Assembly: GCF_000380245.2 (NCBI RefSeq)
Contig: NZ_HG428741.1
Coordinates: 36,627-100,626, forward strand
Source of the DNA: Bacillus massiliigorillae
Lineage (GTDB): Bacteria; Bacillota; Bacilli; Bacillales; DSM-1321
Direction of reading: 5' to 3'
DNA: 64,000 nucleotides
Below, piece after piece: positions 16,707 through 26,322 of the stretch. Numbering within the stretch: position 1 is the first letter of the stretch; the number at the start of each line of letters is the position of its first letter. The translations under genes and the position numbers were made by a program. The notes under the pieces were generated by a model. That model was not told the DNA's origin, did no database searches, and was given only the letters and a program-made list of their open reading frames with translations.

Positions 16707-16826
16707 ATGCTTGATGAGTAAGCACTGATTCTTTTATTTACAGATTCTTAAATGTACCAATATAAAGAGTTAATATGAATTTTTTATACTGGAGTTGTAT
16801 TTCATTAATGAAGGGATGGCGAGTTG

Positions 16827-18461
16827 ATGAAAACGAAGGTCTTTATAGTTGTGTTGGCAGGAATCATGGCTTTTAGTGGTTTTGTTTTTACAAAAGAAGA
16901 ACCTGAGAATGTGGAAGCAAAAGCAGTTGTGGTAAAGCCAACAAATGTCATTATGATGATTATGGATGGAACAAGCATAGATACTCTTACGCTATCGAGA
17001 TGGTATAAGGGGGAAAGACTTGCTTTAGATGCTTTGGCATCGGGTGCAGTCCGTACATATTCTGCCGAGTCAGCCATTTCTGACTCGGCACCTGCTGCAA
17101 CAGCGATGGCGACGGGTTATAAATCGAATGATAAATATGTTGGTGTTTTACCTTCGATTGTAACGTCGCCTAATGTTCCTAAAGTGGATGAGCATGACAA
17201 GATGAAGCCTATTGCTAATATCTTAGAAGGTGCAAAACGACTAGGAAAAGCAACAGGAATTGTCGCTACATCGGAAATTCAACATGCGACGCCAGCTGCA
17301 TTTTCAAGCCATACGATTCATCGAGAGAATTACTCGGATATTGCGGAACAGCAGGTGTACCAAGGGATGGATGTTATACTAGGCGGAGGTAAAGCGTCAC
17401 TTCTCCCAGGTGAGCATAACCGAGCGCGTAAAGATGGAGAAAATTTAGTTAAAGTCATCAATGATAAGGGATATGACTTTGTTGAGAATAAAGAAGCTTT
17501 AATGAGTAGTAAAAGTAATAAGATTTGGGGTGCATTTGCCTACGATTCGTTACCTTATCATATTGATCGTGTAGAAAAAACGAAAGAGCCTACACTTTCA
17601 GACATGACGAAGAAAGCGATCCAAGTTTTATCTCGTGATCGTGATGGTTTCTTTTTAATGGTGGAAGGTAGTAAAGGCGATTGGGCAGCACATAATAATG
17701 ATCCTATTGGGATGATTAGTGAAACATTAGCTTTTGAAGCGGCGGTACAGGAAGCTGTAGCATTTGCGAAGAAAGATGCTCATACGCTTGTTGTTGCTGT
17801 AGCTGATCATGGGAATAGTGGGATTAGAATGGGAAATAGAGATACATCGACTTCTTATCCATTTACTCCAGTGGCTGATTATATTGCACCATTAAGGGAA
17901 GCGAAACGTTCCCTTGAAGGTGCCTTACAGGACTTGAATGAAAATCGTTCAAACATAGAGTTTGTAGCAGCTCAATATGGTTTAACAAATTTGACTGTCG
18001 CAGAGCTAAATTCTTTAAAGAAAGCGACGAATCTAAAGAAACAAATGGTACAAATGTTAGCACAAAGAGCCCATTTAGGATTTACGACCAACGGACATAC
18101 AGGTGAAGATGTCATACTGTATTCTTATGGACCTGGAAGACCTACAGGAACGATTGAAAATATTGATATAGCTCGCGTACTGTCACAATACATGGGTGTT
18201 TCATTAGATGAGTTAAATGAAGAAATGTTTATGGATGCAAATGCACTTTTTCGTGGTCGTGGCTATGTGACTGAAGTAGATCATTCAAATCCACATAACA
18301 TCGTATTTAAAGCTACCAAAGAGAACATCAATATTGAAATACCACAAAATAAAAATGTTTTAAGTAAAAATGGACAATTACATGTATTAAAGGATGTATC
18401 CGTATATAACGGAAAAGGCTTCTATGTTTCGAATGAAGCGTTAGAAGTCGCAGAGAAATAA
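16827..18461 (+). CDS. Secreted alkaline phosphatase (PhoA family)
   Basis: Exported metal-dependent phosphomonoesterase. The 544-aa product opens with a signal peptide (KTKVFIVVLAGIMAFSGFVF; cleavage probably near AKA, residue 33). It then has metal-ligand Asp47 in MIMDGTS, nucleophile Ser87 in DSAPAATAMATGY, VEGSKGDWAAHNND, VAVADHGNSG and TTNGHTGEDV. The last ~70 residues are an extra domain beyond the catalytic core. ATG 16827 is chosen over TTG 16824 from the spacing to AAGGGA. No Pho boxes were recognised upstream, so phosphate control is unproven. Confidence 0.93.
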   Translation: MKTKVFIVVLAGIMAFSGFVFTKEEPENVEAKAVVVKPTNVIMMIMDGTSIDTLTLSRWYKGERLALDALASGAVRTYSAESAISDSAPAATAMATGYKSNDKYVGVLPSIVTSPNVPKVDEHDKMKPIANILEGAKRLGKATGIVATSEIQHATPAAFSSHTIHRENYSDIAEQQVYQGMDVILGGGKASLLPGEHNRARKDGENLVKVINDKGYDFVENKEALMSSKSNKIWGAFAYDSLPYHIDRVEKTKEPTLSDMTKKAIQVLSRDRDGFFLMVEGSKGDWAAHNNDPIGMISETLAFEAAVQEAVAFAKKDAHTLVVAVADHGNSGIRMGNRDTSTSYPFTPVADYIAPLREAKRSLEGALQDLNENRSNIEFVAAQYGLTNLTVAELNSLKKATNLKKQMVQMLAQRAHLGFTTNGHTGEDVILYSYGPGRPTGTIENIDIARVLSQYMGVSLDELNEEMFMDANALFRGRGYVTEVDHSNPHNIVFKATKENINIEIPQNKNVLSKNGQLHVLKDVSVYNGKGFYVSNEALEVAEK

Positions 18462-18490
18462 GTGATTTTCTATGGTCTGTGTGAGAAAGT

Positions 18491-18550
18491 AACCTTTATA
18501 ATGAATGAAACGAGAATATTTTTCGCTTCATTTATTATGAAGGTTTTTCT
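18491..18550 (+). terminator. Terminator after alkaline phosphatase
   Basis: 19-base arms 18491-18509 and 18527-18545 pair with two mismatches, followed by TTTTTCT. Confidence 0.85.
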
Positions 18551-18596
18551 AATTATGTAGACAATTTCGTCACGAATACATTAAAGGAGATTTCGA

Positions 18597-19283
18597 ATGC
18601 AGACAATTATGATTGTAGAAGATGATCAAATGTTGAACACAGGTATTACATTCAACATGCAAATGGATGGGTTTGAGGTGATTTCTGCTTCAACTATTCA
18701 GGGGGCTACTGAACAATTGAACAATACAGAAATACATTTAATTATTTTGGATGTGAACCTTCCAGATGGCAGTGGTTTTGATTTTTGTAAAAAAGTAAGA
18801 GAAAGATATACAATGCCTATTTTATTTCTGACTGCTTGCGACATGGAGCTTGATGTAATAACTGGTTTTCGAATTGGAGGGGATGATTATATTACGAAGC
18901 CATTTAGTTTAAATATATTGCGCGAAAGAGTGTTTGCTCTTCTTAGAAGAAGCTACAATCATGTAAATAAAGTCGATGTAATTAGGCAAGACGGTTTTGA
19001 AATGAATCTGGATAGTATGACTGTTCAGAAGGATGGAGAAAGTTTGGCATTAACTCCATCTGAGTATAAATTGATGAAAACATTGATGGAAAGAAAGGGA
19101 GAAGTTATTACGAGGCAAAAACTTTTGGAAGTATTATTTGAGAATGATGAGTTTGTTGAAGAGCATACGTTAACGGTTACGATTAATCGACTACGTAATA
19201 AAATTGAGGATGAACCATCGAAACCGAATTATGTAAAGACAGTTTATGGAATGGGATATACATGGGCAGGTGACTGTCATTGA
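18597..19283 (+). CDS. OmpR-family response regulator (exporter-linked)
   Basis: 228-aa cytosolic regulator. The receiver domain has acidic residues VEDD (7-10), phospho-acceptor Asp52 in ILDVNLPDG and Lys in ITKPFS near residue 101. The C-terminal winged helix carries LTPSEYKLMKTLMERKG and ends VKTVYGMGYTW. AAAGGAGA precedes the ATG. Its stop overlaps the kinase start, and an ABC exporter follows, so the set resembles BceRS-type peptide-sensing modules (family knowledge). The exporter operon is its likely target. Confidence 0.92.
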   Translation: MQTIMIVEDDQMLNTGITFNMQMDGFEVISASTIQGATEQLNNTEIHLIILDVNLPDGSGFDFCKKVRERYTMPILFLTACDMELDVITGFRIGGDDYITKPFSLNILRERVFALLRRSYNHVNKVDVIRQDGFEMNLDSMTVQKDGESLALTPSEYKLMKTLMERKGEVITRQKLLEVLFENDEFVEEHTLTVTINRLRNKIEDEPSKPNYVKTVYGMGYTWAGDCH

Positions 19284-20350
19284 ATGCCGTTATGAGGCGA
19301 GTAAATAGCCATATTTATAGTGTTTTCATTACACTGTTCGTAGTTGTAGCTATTACATTTATAGGGTACATCTATATAGAAGTACAATCTCTTCCCAAAC
19401 ATATACAAGGTATTCAGTCCATTTTTATTGCTTGTGTATTCTTTGCTGTGTTGATTGTATTGTTAGCGTTATTATTTGTATACTTGCTTCGTAATCAGCT
19501 TGTTACTTTTTCGACTCGTTTAATGACTCTATTAGATTGTGTTTTAACAACAAGCACTGTAATTGAATTTCAAAATACGGAAGAAACATTATTATCTAAG
19601 GTTGAGAATCAATTGCAGCGAATGTCTGAAGTGATGGTTGAAAGAGAGAGAAAATATAAAGATGAGAAAAATCATATTAAAACACTGATTTCGGATATAT
19701 CACATCAAGTGAAGACACCTTTAGCGAATATTACGATGTATAATGATACGCTAAATCAGAGAGAATTGAATGAAGAGCAGCGAAAACTTTTTTTAAATAA
19801 TATGAAGTTACAGTTACATAAATTAGATTGGCTAATTCAAAGCTTGATTAAAATGTCTCGCTTAGAAAGTAGTATGATTCAGTATAAGAAAAGTGATATC
19901 GCCATAAGTGAAACAATTGCTGTTGCATTAAGTGGTGTATATGCTAAGGCAGAGCAAAAAGATATTTCAATAGAAGTTTCTTGTGATCAAAAAATCACTT
20001 TATTTCACGATCCGAAATGGACAAGTGAAGCAATATTTAATGTATTAGATAATGCGGTTAAATATACGAATTTTGGTGGTAAGATTTCTATAGCAGTTGA
20101 GAAGTGGGAGCTATTTACTGTTATTTCAATTAGTGATACTGGGATAGGGATTGCTATCAGTGAAATCAATGAGATTTTTAAAAGGTTTTATCGGTCACAT
20201 TCTGTTTCAGCAATTGAAGGTGTAGGGATTGGTCTGTTTCTTTCAAGAGAGATAATTAGCGGGCAAGGCGGCTATATGAAAGTGAAGTCAAAGAAAAATG
20301 TAGGCTCTACTTTTTCTATTTTTCTTCCTAACGATTATAGCGAAAAGTAA
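19280..20350 (+). CDS. Intramembrane-sensing histidine kinase
   Basis: 356-aa membrane kinase with two transmembrane helices (about 14-33 and 46-70) joined by only ~12 residues, so it has no external sensing domain. Autophosphorylation His142 lies in DISHQVKTPLANI; the ATPase domain has NVLDNAVKYT, SDTGIGIA and EGVGIGLFLSREI. Known: such kinases (BceS-like) sense through a partner ABC transporter. It starts at TTG 19280, overlapping the regulator stop by 4 bases, with GGCAGGTGA upstream; ATG 19292 is the alternative. A terminator follows before the transporter genes. Confidence 0.9.
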   Translation: MNAVMRRVNSHIYSVFITLFVVVAITFIGYIYIEVQSLPKHIQGIQSIFIACVFFAVLIVLLALLFVYLLRNQLVTFSTRLMTLLDCVLTTSTVIEFQNTEETLLSKVENQLQRMSEVMVERERKYKDEKNHIKTLISDISHQVKTPLANITMYNDTLNQRELNEEQRKLFLNNMKLQLHKLDWLIQSLIKMSRLESSMIQYKKSDIAISETIAVALSGVYAKAEQKDISIEVSCDQKITLFHDPKWTSEAIFNVLDNAVKYTNFGGKISIAVEKWELFTVISISDTGIGIAISEINEIFKRFYRSHSVSAIEGVGIGLFLSREIISGQGGYMKVKSKKNVGSTFSIFLPNDYSEK

Positions 20351-20355
20351 ATATA

Positions 20356-20397
20356 ACAAAAAAGAGACATTTCAATTATTGAATGTCTCTTTTTTGT
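20356..20397 (+). terminator. Terminator between kinase and ABC exporter
   Basis: Perfect 15-bp arms 20356-20370 and 20383-20397, with T-rich right arm. It separates the regulatory pair from the transporter genes. Confidence 0.9.
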
Positions 20398-20403
20398 GAG
20401 GAC

Positions 20404-20433
20404 TTGAACAAGATTCGAATGTTACGCTTATAT
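20404..20433 (+). promoter_or_regulatory. Candidate promoter of the ABC exporter
   Basis: TTGAAC (20404-20409), 18-bp gap, TTATAT (20428-20433), placed just after the terminator and about 30 bases before the ATPase gene. This would let the exporter be induced separately from its regulators. Confidence 0.45.
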
Positions 20434-20462
20434 CAACAAGAAGTGAGAGGGAGTTGGAAGTG

Positions 20463-21128
20463 ATGATGATTTTAGAAGCGCATGGCTTAAAGAAATATTA
20501 TGGAAAAGAAAATATAGTGAAAGCGTTAGATTCAGTGGATATTGAAGTGAATAAAGGAGAATTTGTTGCCATCGTTGGATCATCTGGTTCAGGGAAAAGT
20601 ACGCTATTACATATGTTAGGTGGATTAGACAATCCGACAGAAGGTAGTGTGTTTGTAAACGGAAAAAATATATCAGACATGACGGATGAGCAATTAACGA
20701 TTTATCGTCGTCGCAACGTAGGATTTATTTTTCAACAATTTAATTTAGTTCCGATTTTGAATGTATATGAAAATATTGTTTTACCGATTGAATTGGATGG
20801 AAATCGAATCGATGAAGCCTTTGTTCAAGAGATTATTACGAGCTTAGGCTTGAAAGAGAAAATGTTTAATTTGCCTAATACATTATCAGGTGGACAGCAA
20901 CAAAGGGTGGCGATTGCAAGAGCATTAGTAACAAAACCATCCATTATTCTAGCGGATGAGCCAACAGGTAATTTAGATAGTAAGACGGGACAAGAAGTGC
21001 TTGGCTTGCTGAAGGTTACGAGTGAGAAGTTCAACCAAACGATTATTATGATTACACATGACGATGTAATTGCGCAAAGTGCGGATCGTACTATCCGAAT
21101 TGAAGATGGAAAAATAGTGAAGGGTTAG
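20463..21128 (+). CDS. ABC exporter ATPase (MacB/BceA type)
   Basis: 221-aa nucleotide-binding subunit of an FtsX/MacB-type ABC exporter: Walker A GSSGSGKST, Q-loop FIFQQFNLVP, signature LSGGQQQRVAIARAL, Walker B ILADEPTGNLD and H-loop ITHD. The frame opens at TTG 20454 with in-frame GTG 20460 and ATG 20463 and 20466. The Shine-Dalgarno GAGAGGGAG (20445-20453) best serves 20460-20463. It is 12 bases from the permease gene and pairs with it. Confidence 0.93.
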   Translation: MMILEAHGLKKYYGKENIVKALDSVDIEVNKGEFVAIVGSSGSGKSTLLHMLGGLDNPTEGSVFVNGKNISDMTDEQLTIYRRRNVGFIFQQFNLVPILNVYENIVLPIELDGNRIDEAFVQEIITSLGLKEKMFNLPNTLSGGQQQRVAIARALVTKPSIILADEPTGNLDSKTGQEVLGLLKVTSEKFNQTIIMITHDDVIAQSADRTIRIEDGKIVKG

Positions 21129-21140
21129 GAGGTTTCAATC

Positions 21141-23723
21141 ATGCTACAGAATAATAATAGTAAAATTATAAAAAGAATTAGCAATAGAAGCCTTCGTGCT
21201 AATCCGATGAGAAATGTATTTGTTATTCTATCTATTTTATTAACAACCGTACTTCTCACATCCACTCTAGTGGCAGGATTTACTTTTTATAAATCAAATA
21301 AATTATACGATATTGTTAAATATACAGGTGTTGATGCAGAAGGATTTATTTCTGCTACCAAAGAGCAATACGAGAAATTAAAGGATCAGAAAGATATTGA
21401 AGAGATAGGATTCTCGCAAAATGCAAGTAATGACTCTTTAAAGAATAAAGAGTTTCTCGGGGAAAATGTTTCATTACTAGCGATAGATGATCAAAAGTTG
21501 TTTGATATGATGGCGATTGTTCCGATGAAAGGGAATTATCCAAAGAGTGATAAGGAAGTATTTGTACCAACGTGGGTGTTAGATCGATTAGGTGTAGATA
21601 AAAAAGTAGGAGAGAAGATTCAGCTTGATATTCCTATTAATAATCAAGTGAAGAAAATCACATTTACAGTAAGTGGTTTTTATGAGTCTGTGCAATCAGA
21701 AGGATCAAATATGGGAAAGGTGATTGTTTCACCAAGCTTTGTGAAAAATTATAACCCAGCTATGTTAAAGCAGAAAAACAGCGGGACTGCTTTCGTGAAA
21801 ATGGATTCTATTAATGAGAAATCTTCATTGAAGGAAGTGAAGGCCTCATTAGCACAAATAGCTAAAAAAATTGGTAGTGATTCGTATGAAGCACATCCAT
21901 CCTTCGAAAAAGATGGAATTAAAGTTGTTTCAGATCAAACAGGACAAATTATTGCAGTAGTCGCAGGTATTGTACTCATTATCTTTAGTGGTTATTTAAT
22001 TATTTATAATATCTTCTATATTTCCATTGTAAGAGATATAAAATTCTATGGATTAATGAAAACAATTGGTGCGACTTCTAAACAAATAAAGAAAATGATT
22101 ATCAGACAATCGTTACTGTTATCTCTCATTGGTATTCCGTTAGGTTTAATCATCGGGTATTTTACAGGTGCTAAGCTAAGTGAGATGGCATTCGGTAAGA
22201 TGATGATTGGTAATATGTTAATCATTGAACGTAGTCCATATATATTTATTATTGCTACTTTATTCTCTTTATTAACTGTATTAATTAGCTGTAGAAAACC
22301 AGGTAAAATAGCAGGGAAAGTATCACCAATTGAAGCAGTAAAGTATGTTTCAAAGGATGTTACGTATAAGAAGAAAAATAAAAAAGGTGTAAACGGTGGT
22401 AAGCTACACAAAATGGCTTGGTCCAATATTATGAAGAATAAAAAACGTGTGGCATTATCACTGCTATCTATTTCTTTAAGCTCCACCATCTTTGTATTCT
22501 CAATCAATATTTTTACAGGAATTGATCCAGAACTGCATGCAGACCGCCAAATGGCATCGGATATTGAAGTAAATAACAAGTATTCAAGCATGACAGATAA
22601 GGCTTATAAGCCAATTTCTGCTGATTTATATAATGAATTAAAAAGTCTCGATTTTGTTAAACATATCGAACCTTATTATGAACCGATGTCATTCTATAAA
22701 GCTGATCCGAGCAAGGGCACATTTGCTGCAGAGTTAGTGAATAAAGGGCTTATTGATAAAGAACTTAAAGGTAAAGGTACTGCTAATTATTATGGATTTG
22801 AAACGACAGAAGAAGGACATTATCTTGTTTCAATGAGAAGTATGAAAGCAAGTCGTATAAAGGAAGAAACATCTCGAATGCGTCTTGTAGATGGAAAACT
22901 TGATGAAGAGCAATTCAAAAAAGGTAATTCGATTATTTATTATGATGATGGAAGTAATAGCGTTATAAAAGCGGGAGATAAACTTCCATTAGAGATTGTT
23001 GTGCGTGACCAGAAAGGGAATGAACAAATAATTAAAAAAGAATTTGAAGTAATGGCTGTTGTTAGTGACAAAGCTAATGATTCAGAAAACGATTATATGG
23101 CAAATAATTTAAGAAAAATCACGATAGAGGAGGAAGCATTCAAGCAAATCTTCCCACAATATGAAAGCTATATTCAAAAGATTGGTATTGAGTTGAAAGA
23201 AGGAACTGATATAGTGGCTGCCGATGAACGTGTGCGCCAAGTACTAGTTGATTATAATAACAGTCAAGTAGATTTTAGAAGTAAAAATTATTTTATTGAA
23301 GGTGTAACTGAAGTAAAAGGTACCTTTACTCTGTTGGGAGTTGTGATTGCTGGTATATTCGGTATTATTGGTGCATTGAATGTCATTAATACAGTCCTAA
23401 CAGGTTTGATTACAAGAAAGTTGGAACTTGCGACACTTGAAGCAATTGGTATGACGAAGAAACAAATACGTAAGATGATTATATTTGAAGGCGTATACTA
23501 TATTCTATTATCCTTAGTATTAGTTCTACCTTTAGGTGCTTTAGCAGCATGGGTTGCTCCTAAGATGCTTCCGATTTATGGTGGGTTTAATTGGGTGGGA
23601 TATGGTATTGCAATAGCAATAGCTGTTACTGTAATAGCCATTTTAATGCTTGTTACCCCGGTTTTAGGATATAAATCGATTAGTAAAAACAGTATTATAG
23701 ATCGAATGAGAGAAGTGGAGTAG
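21141..23723 (+). CDS. ABC exporter permease with two FtsX modules
   Basis: 860-aa membrane protein. An N-terminal TM (about residues 23-45) is followed by an external domain of ~220 residues and three TMs (about 268-385, with the FtsX pattern KTIGATSKQIKKMIIRQSL). A second TM (about 438-458), external domain and three more TMs (about 733-855, LEAIGMTKKQIRKMIIFEG) repeat the layout. This is the SalY/MacB-like duplicated form, longer than BceB (~650 aa). AGGAGG precedes the ATG. With the two-component genes upstream it probably handles antimicrobial peptides (inference); lipoprotein release is the alternative. Confidence 0.88.
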   Translation: MLQNNNSKIIKRISNRSLRANPMRNVFVILSILLTTVLLTSTLVAGFTFYKSNKLYDIVKYTGVDAEGFISATKEQYEKLKDQKDIEEIGFSQNASNDSLKNKEFLGENVSLLAIDDQKLFDMMAIVPMKGNYPKSDKEVFVPTWVLDRLGVDKKVGEKIQLDIPINNQVKKITFTVSGFYESVQSEGSNMGKVIVSPSFVKNYNPAMLKQKNSGTAFVKMDSINEKSSLKEVKASLAQIAKKIGSDSYEAHPSFEKDGIKVVSDQTGQIIAVVAGIVLIIFSGYLIIYNIFYISIVRDIKFYGLMKTIGATSKQIKKMIIRQSLLLSLIGIPLGLIIGYFTGAKLSEMAFGKMMIGNMLIIERSPYIFIIATLFSLLTVLISCRKPGKIAGKVSPIEAVKYVSKDVTYKKKNKKGVNGGKLHKMAWSNIMKNKKRVALSLLSISLSSTIFVFSINIFTGIDPELHADRQMASDIEVNNKYSSMTDKAYKPISADLYNELKSLDFVKHIEPYYEPMSFYKADPSKGTFAAELVNKGLIDKELKGKGTANYYGFETTEEGHYLVSMRSMKASRIKEETSRMRLVDGKLDEEQFKKGNSIIYYDDGSNSVIKAGDKLPLEIVVRDQKGNEQIIKKEFEVMAVVSDKANDSENDYMANNLRKITIEEEAFKQIFPQYESYIQKIGIELKEGTDIVAADERVRQVLVDYNNSQVDFRSKNYFIEGVTEVKGTFTLLGVVIAGIFGIIGALNVINTVLTGLITRKLELATLEAIGMTKKQIRKMIIFEGVYYILLSLVLVLPLGALAAWVAPKMLPIYGGFNWVGYGIAIAIAVTVIAILMLVTPVLGYKSISKNSIIDRMREVE

Positions 23724-23743
23724 TTCTATAGCGTGTGTATAAG

Positions 23744-23789
23744 AAAAGGATTGAGAATAGGGAGAAATCTCTATATTCAATCCTTTTTT
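23744..23789 (+). terminator. Terminator after the ABC exporter
   Basis: AAAAGGATTGA at 23744 pairs with TCAATCCTTTT, with an inner paired region, then a T run ending at 23789. Confidence 0.85.
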
Positions 23790-23978
23790 GTACTTTAAGA
23801 AAGTTAAACTTCTTTAGAGGATTAAAGTGTAAGAAACAAGATCGACTTTAAACATTATTGGCGATAAGTCGTTTTTTTTACTGTTGAATAGTGTAACAAG
23901 AAAGTTATGGGTTCATAAAATAAAAATGAATTATATGTTTAATTAGTAAAAAATATTCTAAATTAAACAAAATATATC

Positions 23979-24033
23979 TTGACATAAATATCCAATTTAT
24001 TTATGATTAAAACCAACAAAACAAGTTGGAATT
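23979..24033 (+). promoter_or_regulatory. SigmaA promoter with possible CymR-like operator
   Basis: TTGACA (23979-23984), 17 bp, TATGAT (24002-24007) is a near-ideal promoter. Immediately at the expected start lies the inverted repeat CCAAC (24013-24017) / GTTGG (24025-24029) running into GGAATTAT. GGAATT-type half-sites recall the CymR operators of sulfur genes in B. subtilis, which fits the downstream genes, but the match is loose. The rest of 23790-24097 holds nothing else I recognise. Confidence 0.5.
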
Positions 24034-24097
24034 ATAAGAATTAACTTTTTTATAAAAATCCTTGAGATAGAGAAGTTGTATACAGGGGGAATCATAC

Positions 24098-25264
24098 ATG
24101 CTTAAGCTATTTATTAAATCAGAACATCAGCAACTATGGATTGATAAATTATATAAGAGAGAAGCTTTATTTCGAAGTAAATCCGCTGAGATAGATCGCT
24201 TTTCAACTTTTCCAAAAGAGAATTTTGAAGAGTTAATTCGAATTGGATATAACTGCGCTACATTACCGCAATCGTATGGTGGGCATGGCTTAAAGGTATA
24301 TGACATGGTGCTTCTTCAAGAAATATTGGCTAGCTTTGATTCAAACACAGCGCTTTCGATTGGATGGAATCAAGGTGTTGTAGGTGATCTTTATGAGAAT
24401 AAATTGTGGAATGATACACAACTAACTATTTTTGCAGATGAACTGTTAAATGGTGCGATTGTCAATCGAGCGGTTAGTGAAGCACAAACAGGTAGCCCGA
24501 CAAGAGGTGGAAAGCCTGGAACGAATGCAATAAAACAAGGAGATAGCTGGGTAATTAATGGACATAAGATTTTTACAACAGCATCACCAGTTTTAACACA
24601 TTTTCTTGTAGGAGCTTGGATTGAAGCAAAGCAGCAAGTCGGATTCTTCTTAATCCCTAGAGATATAGAAGGTCTTAGCATAGAAGAAACGTGGGATGTT
24701 ATGTCTATGAGAGGAACTGGGAGTCATGACCTTGTGCTTGAAAATGTCATTGTTAAGGAAACAAGCTTAGTGGAGCTCCCTGATAAAGGAGCTGGTTCAA
24801 AATTTAACGGTTGGTTGCTTCATATACCAGCTTGTTATCTAGGTATAGCTCAAGCAACAAGGAACTATGCCGTAAGTTTCGCTAATGAATATTCACCTAA
24901 TAGTTTGAAAGGACCGATTAGTCAGTTACCTCATATTCAACAACATATTGGAGAAATCGATTTAGAGTTAATTCGAGCAAGGCATTTAATATATAGTGTT
25001 GCTGAAATGTATGATGATGTATCGAGAAGAGTGAATTTGACTAACGAATTAGGTGTTGTTAAACATACGATAACAAATGCCGCAATTACTATTGTAGATA
25101 AAGCGATGAGAATTGTTGGTGCAAAAAGTCTACAAAACAGTAATCCACTTCAATAATATTATCGTGATGTGAGAGCTGGCTTACACAATCCACCTATGGA
25201 TGATATGACCATTATTAAACTGGCTGCATCCGCTTTAGAGAAAGAGAAGCAAGTTAATAAGTAA
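24098..25264 (+). pseudogene. Acyl-CoA-dehydrogenase-like gene with one in-frame stop
   Basis: A flavin acyl-CoA dehydrogenase-fold protein, perhaps of the sulfur-acquisition (SfnB-like) type given its neighbours. The first frame gives 352 aa (24098-25156) with FAD-binding stretches AVSEAQTGSPTRGG and MRGTGSHDLVLENV. It ends ...SNPLQ then TAA at 25154-25156. The same frame continues for 35 more codons, YYRDVRAGLHNPPMDDMTI onward, to a TAA at 25262-25264; this tail is the conserved C-terminal end of the family (normally PLQ-R/x-YYRDVRAG). One substitution or sequence error explains the stop. The truncated form lacks part of the active-site/FAD contact region, so loss of function is likely. Confidence 0.8.
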
Positions 25265-25305
25265 ATAATAGATAAATATTAAACAGTGTTAAGGGAGAGA
25301 TATTC

Positions 25306-26172
25306 ATGAATAAGAAAAAATTTATAGGAATTTTAGCAGCTGTAGTTACATCACTATCCTTATTAGCGGGTTGTGGCTTAGATGAAGATGCAAGTACGGA
25401 ATCAAAAGGAAATAATTCTGATGCTATAAAAATAAAAGTAGCATATGACCAATCTACAAAACCGATGTCATGGAAAGATGAAAACGGAAAAGCAACTGGA
25501 TATGATGTAGAAATTATGAGATTAGTGGATGAGCTATTACCTGATTATGAATTCGAGTTTGTTGGGACATCTAGTGATGATTTATTAATTGGTGTACAGC
25601 AAGGAAAGTACCAGGTTGGTGTTAAGAATGCTTTTTGGACACAAGAGAGAACAGAGAAATTTATTTTCCCAAAGGAATTCCTAGGGTTAAGTAGTGCTGG
25701 ACTTGTATTAAAGAAAGAAAATGCAAATATCAAATCATTGGCTGACTTTGCTTCTGCAAAATACTCTCTTGCGCCGATAGCGGCAAACAATGCTCAGTAC
25801 ACAATTATTGATGAATATAATAAAAAGAATCCTAACAATCAAGTGAAGCTAAAAGCGGGTGATGCATTTACTGTCGATGTTGTTCAATGGGTAAATGAAG
25901 GTCGTGTAGATGGTGGAGTTATGATTGAAGGTGCATTTAATAAACAAGTATTAGATAAAGAGGGGCCATATTATAACTTAAAGGATGATGTTGTCTACAA
26001 TGAATTTGCTGTTATTAAAACGTGGCCATTGTTTAACAAAGAACAACAAAAGTTTGCTGATGCCTATGACAAAGCTATTAAACAATTAAAAGAAGAGAAG
26101 AAAACTAACGAGCTAACTAAGAAGTTCTATGATAAAGACTTGTTTGAGGTTCTTGAAAGAGTAGAACGATAG
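25306..26172 (+). CDS. Amino-acid ABC transporter substrate-binding lipoprotein
   Basis: 288-aa family-3 extracellular solute-binding protein. It has a lipoprotein signal peptide with lipobox LLAG before Cys23, a short Ser/Asp-rich linker, then the SBP_bac_3 fold (KVAYDQSTKPMSW, GKATGYDVEIMRLVDELLP, LLIGVQQGKYQVGVKNAFWT). AAGGGAGAGATATTC precedes the ATG. Its operon partners are two permeases and an ATPase. By family the ligand is a polar amino acid or derivative. The dehydrogenase upstream and the resemblance to the tcy and yxe operons suggest a sulfur compound (inference). Confidence 0.93.
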   Translation: MNKKKFIGILAAVVTSLSLLAGCGLDEDASTESKGNNSDAIKIKVAYDQSTKPMSWKDENGKATGYDVEIMRLVDELLPDYEFEFVGTSSDDLLIGVQQGKYQVGVKNAFWTQERTEKFIFPKEFLGLSSAGLVLKKENANIKSLADFASAKYSLAPIAANNAQYTIIDEYNKKNPNNQVKLKAGDAFTVDVVQWVNEGRVDGGVMIEGAFNKQVLDKEGPYYNLKDDVVYNEFAVIKTWPLFNKEQQKFADAYDKAIKQLKEEKKTNELTKKFYDKDLFEVLERVER

Positions 26173-26322
26173 GTTGAAACTATGCTTTTTAAGGGATTCA
26201 TCTCTTACAAATGATTAGTTGAAGATTGGGTTCGTAATAGCGTAGATTTCCCACTTGGATTTCTTGATTCTTATTCGATTTGAAAAGTGAGAGTCGTAAC
26301 TGTTGGTTTAAAAGGAGAAATA

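Noticed and set aside
22046..22591. 181-aa minus frame inside the ABC permease
   Set aside because: Hydrophobic only because it mirrors membrane segments; no ribosome-binding site.
25154..25156. TAA in the dehydrogenase gene considered as programmed recoding
   Set aside because: No selenocysteine or pyrrolysine context (those use TGA or TAG) and no stimulatory structure evident; mutation or error is simpler.
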